Below, piece after piece: positions 5,416 to 6,928 of a stretch of 6,928 bases of DNA. Origin of the DNA: Acidobacteriaceae bacterium (lineage in GTDB: Bacteria; Acidobacteriota; Terriglobia; Terriglobales; Acidobacteriaceae); the NCBI GenBank assembly GCA_003165855.1, contig PMXH01000456.1, forward strand, positions 1,625 to 8,552. Reading direction: 5' to 3'. The notes under the pieces were generated by a model. The model ran no database searches. It was not told where the DNA came from and saw only the letters and a list, made by a program, of their open reading frames with translations. A program made the translations under genes and the position numbers. The stretch's first letter is position 1. Each line of letters starts with the position of its first letter.

Positions 5416-6654
5416 ATGCAACTTCGCGAAGCTAACTGCCATGCCTCAGCGCCGCGCGCTAAAGTTGTTCTTTTCGCACTCATGGGCGCACTTTTGTTTC
5501 TTGCCAGCGTGTCTCAATCGGCACAGTCCCAAACCTACAGGGTCATTCACAACTTCACTGACAAGAAAAGCGATGGAGCCACACCTTACGGAGGGCTCAT
5601 CCTGGATCGATCGGGAAATCTCTATGGCGCCTCGTATCTCGGTGGCCTTTACGCCAACGGAAGTGTCTACCGGCTCGTACGCAGCGGTGACTCCTGGACG
5701 TACAGTTCGTTGTACAGCTTTAAAGGTCTTTCTGAAGGTGTAAAGGACGGATCGGGGCCAGGCTTCGGTTCTCTGGTCATGGGAGCCGACGGCCTTCTGT
5801 TTGGAACCACCGAGAGCGGCGGATACTTCGGCACAGACTTTGCCGTCTGCGACTGTCCCGGCAAGGAGGTTGTCATCCATCAGTTTGGCATCGGCAAGGA
5901 CGGTGCTCAACCCATTGGCGGCGTGGTGCTCGATCCCGAAGGCAATTTCTATGGAACCACCAGCTTGGGGGGCGCCTTCGGCAATGGCACAGTCTTTAAA
6001 GAAACACGTTCCGGGCACCGTTGGACCGAGAGCATAATCTACAACTTCACCGCGGAGAACGATCCCATCAATCCGGCGGCCGGCGTCACCCTTGACCCCC
6101 AAGGCAATCTTTACGGTACCGCTTCTCTCGGCGGTACCTTCGGCTATGGCGCCGTTTACCAGCTGTCGCCGTCCGCTTCCGGCTGGACCGAGACCGTCCT
6201 GTACAACTTCCAGAACGCGGACGATGGCGCCAATCCAGTTGGCGGCCTGGTCTTGGACGGCGCAGGAAATCTGTACGGCTCGACCTTCGACGGTGGCGTC
6301 AACGGCGGCGGCATCGTGTACGAAATGTCGCCTTCCACCGAAGGCTGGACCTTTACCATCCTCTACAGCCTCACCGGCGGGTATAGCGGGCCGTATAACA
6401 AACTCACGCTCGACGGCATTGGAAACATTTACGGCTTTACCAACGGTGCAGGTGCGAACGGACTCGGATCGGTGTTCAAGCTAGTTCCGGCCAACGGCGG
6501 TTGGACCTTTACCGATCTCTACGACTTCGTCGGCGGCACCACCGGCGGACAGCCTTACGGCAGCGTGGCCGTCGCTAGCGATGGCAAAGTCTTTGGCACA
6601 GCCGTCATAGGCGGAAGCGACAACCAGGGCATCGTGTGGGAGATCACGCCGTAA
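5416..6654 (+). CDS. Secreted GloVer tandem-repeat protein (TIGR03803-type repeats)
   Basis: The 412-residue product carries an N-terminal signal peptide: basic up to Lys16, hydrophobic core at 17-31, cleavage probably within SQSAQS (33-38). The rest is seven copies of a roughly 54-residue GloVer repeat, as in TIGR03803 proteins of Gloeobacter, Verrucomicrobia and Acidobacteria. Repeat cores (GNLYGTxxxGG type) start at residues 67, 126, 176, 230, 284, 336 and 390. Each core is followed by a G-x-VF/VY strand, a WT...LY-F strand and a G-x-P-x-G turn. Such repeats are expected to fold as an extracellular, propeller-like beta structure, but their role is not established. Repeat 2 is irregular: it has two cysteines (FAVCDCPGKE, 142-151) where other copies have a W-containing strand, and a longer Gly-rich lead-in (102-118). 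No C-terminal anchor or sorting domain is seen, so the protein may be freely released. Confidence 0.92.
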   Translation: MQLREANCHASAPRAKVVLFALMGALLFLASVSQSAQSQTYRVIHNFTDKKSDGATPYGGLILDRSGNLYGASYLGGLYANGSVYRLVRSGDSWTYSSLYSFKGLSEGVKDGSGPGFGSLVMGADGLLFGTTESGGYFGTDFAVCDCPGKEVVIHQFGIGKDGAQPIGGVVLDPEGNFYGTTSLGGAFGNGTVFKETRSGHRWTESIIYNFTAENDPINPAAGVTLDPQGNLYGTASLGGTFGYGAVYQLSPSASGWTETVLYNFQNADDGANPVGGLVLDGAGNLYGSTFDGGVNGGGIVYEMSPSTEGWTFTILYSLTGGYSGPYNKLTLDGIGNIYGFTNGAGANGLGSVFKLVPANGGWTFTDLYDFVGGTTGGQPYGSVAVASDGKVFGTAVIGGSDNQGIVWEITP

Positions 6655-6928
6655 ACCCGTGTCGACAACATGAGGTATGACATCGAGATGTAGGCGAGTC
6701 GCATCACCTCTGCACCACCACGCCGGCAAAATCGTGGAGCACAGTGTTAGGTACCCTCCGGGGTGACTTTGAAAAGCACTCAAACGGTCACTCGTGGTAG
6801 CCCAAAAGGTGGGCCAGCCCCCGATTCATGGATTCTCCTGAGAAATTTTCTGGGCCACCGCCCGAAAAGTTTTGTACTTTTCGCCGAGGAGGACGGCCTC
6901 TCTCCGCCCACCTTGGTGAGTTCAAGTT
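6655..6928. other. 3' flank with no supported gene
   Basis: No clear terminator follows the GloVer gene. Two weak open frames run to the window edge. One is plus-strand, from an ATG at 6828 without a ribosome site. The other is minus-strand, open for 46 codons and ending with a TGA at 6788-6790. They overlap, so at most one could be real. Small hairpins are present, GCCCA-AAAGG-TGGGC (6800-6814) and the one listed at 6863. This may be an interspersed repeat or the edge of the next gene. Confidence 0.45.
6863..6883. repeat. 8-bp stem-loop near the window end
   Basis: CGAAAAGT (6863-6870), loop TTTGT, ACTTTTCG (6876-6883) is a perfect palindrome. It is AT-rich in the stem and lacks a T-run, so it is not a usual terminator. 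It could equally be a repeat element or lie within an unseen gene. Confidence 0.4.

Overview
The window looks like chromosomal DNA from an Acidobacteriota-type bacterium (Terriglobia/Koribacter-like). This is inferred, not searched, from four things: moderately high GC with C-ending codons, GloVer-type tandem-repeat secreted proteins, small cupin and VOC proteins separated by palindromic intergenic elements, and a secreted Cys/Gly-rich protein of a style I associate with that phylum. Gene order looks like ordinary accessory or housekeeping chromosome. I see no phage, plasmid, CRISPR, transposase or tRNA/rRNA.

Layout. Positions 1-61 hold what may be the 5' end of a minus-strand gene that runs off the window. 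It is divergent from murA (159-1457), the first committed enzyme of peptidoglycan synthesis and the only clear essential gene here. After murA comes a short REP-like pair of hairpins (1501-1553), then a small unrecognised plus-strand gene (1620-2063). That gene converges, with 10 bp between stop codons, on a minus-strand DUF985/Cupin_5 protein (2074-2580). Divergent from the cupin is a small unrecognised protein that uses a TTG start (2676-3029). About 460 bp of non-coding DNA follows, with a perfect 12-bp stem and a repeated motif, leading to a VOC/glyoxalase-fold protein (3488-3883). The VOC gene converges on a second small cupin (3956-4318, minus), with a 42-nt imperfect hairpin between them.

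The right third is a divergent pair of exported proteins. On the minus strand is a small secreted protein (4492-5055) followed by a textbook Rho-independent terminator (4438-4464). On the plus strand is a 412-residue secreted protein with seven GloVer repeats (5416-6654). A 360-bp intergenic region separates their starts. The last 274 bp hold no convincing gene.

The genes do not form an obvious pathway. Most adjacent pairs are divergent or convergent, so they are largely separate transcription units. I found no strong case for a new defence or mobile system. The points most worth a second look are the family of structured intergenic repeats, the unrecognised 1620-2063 protein, and the divergent secreted pair.
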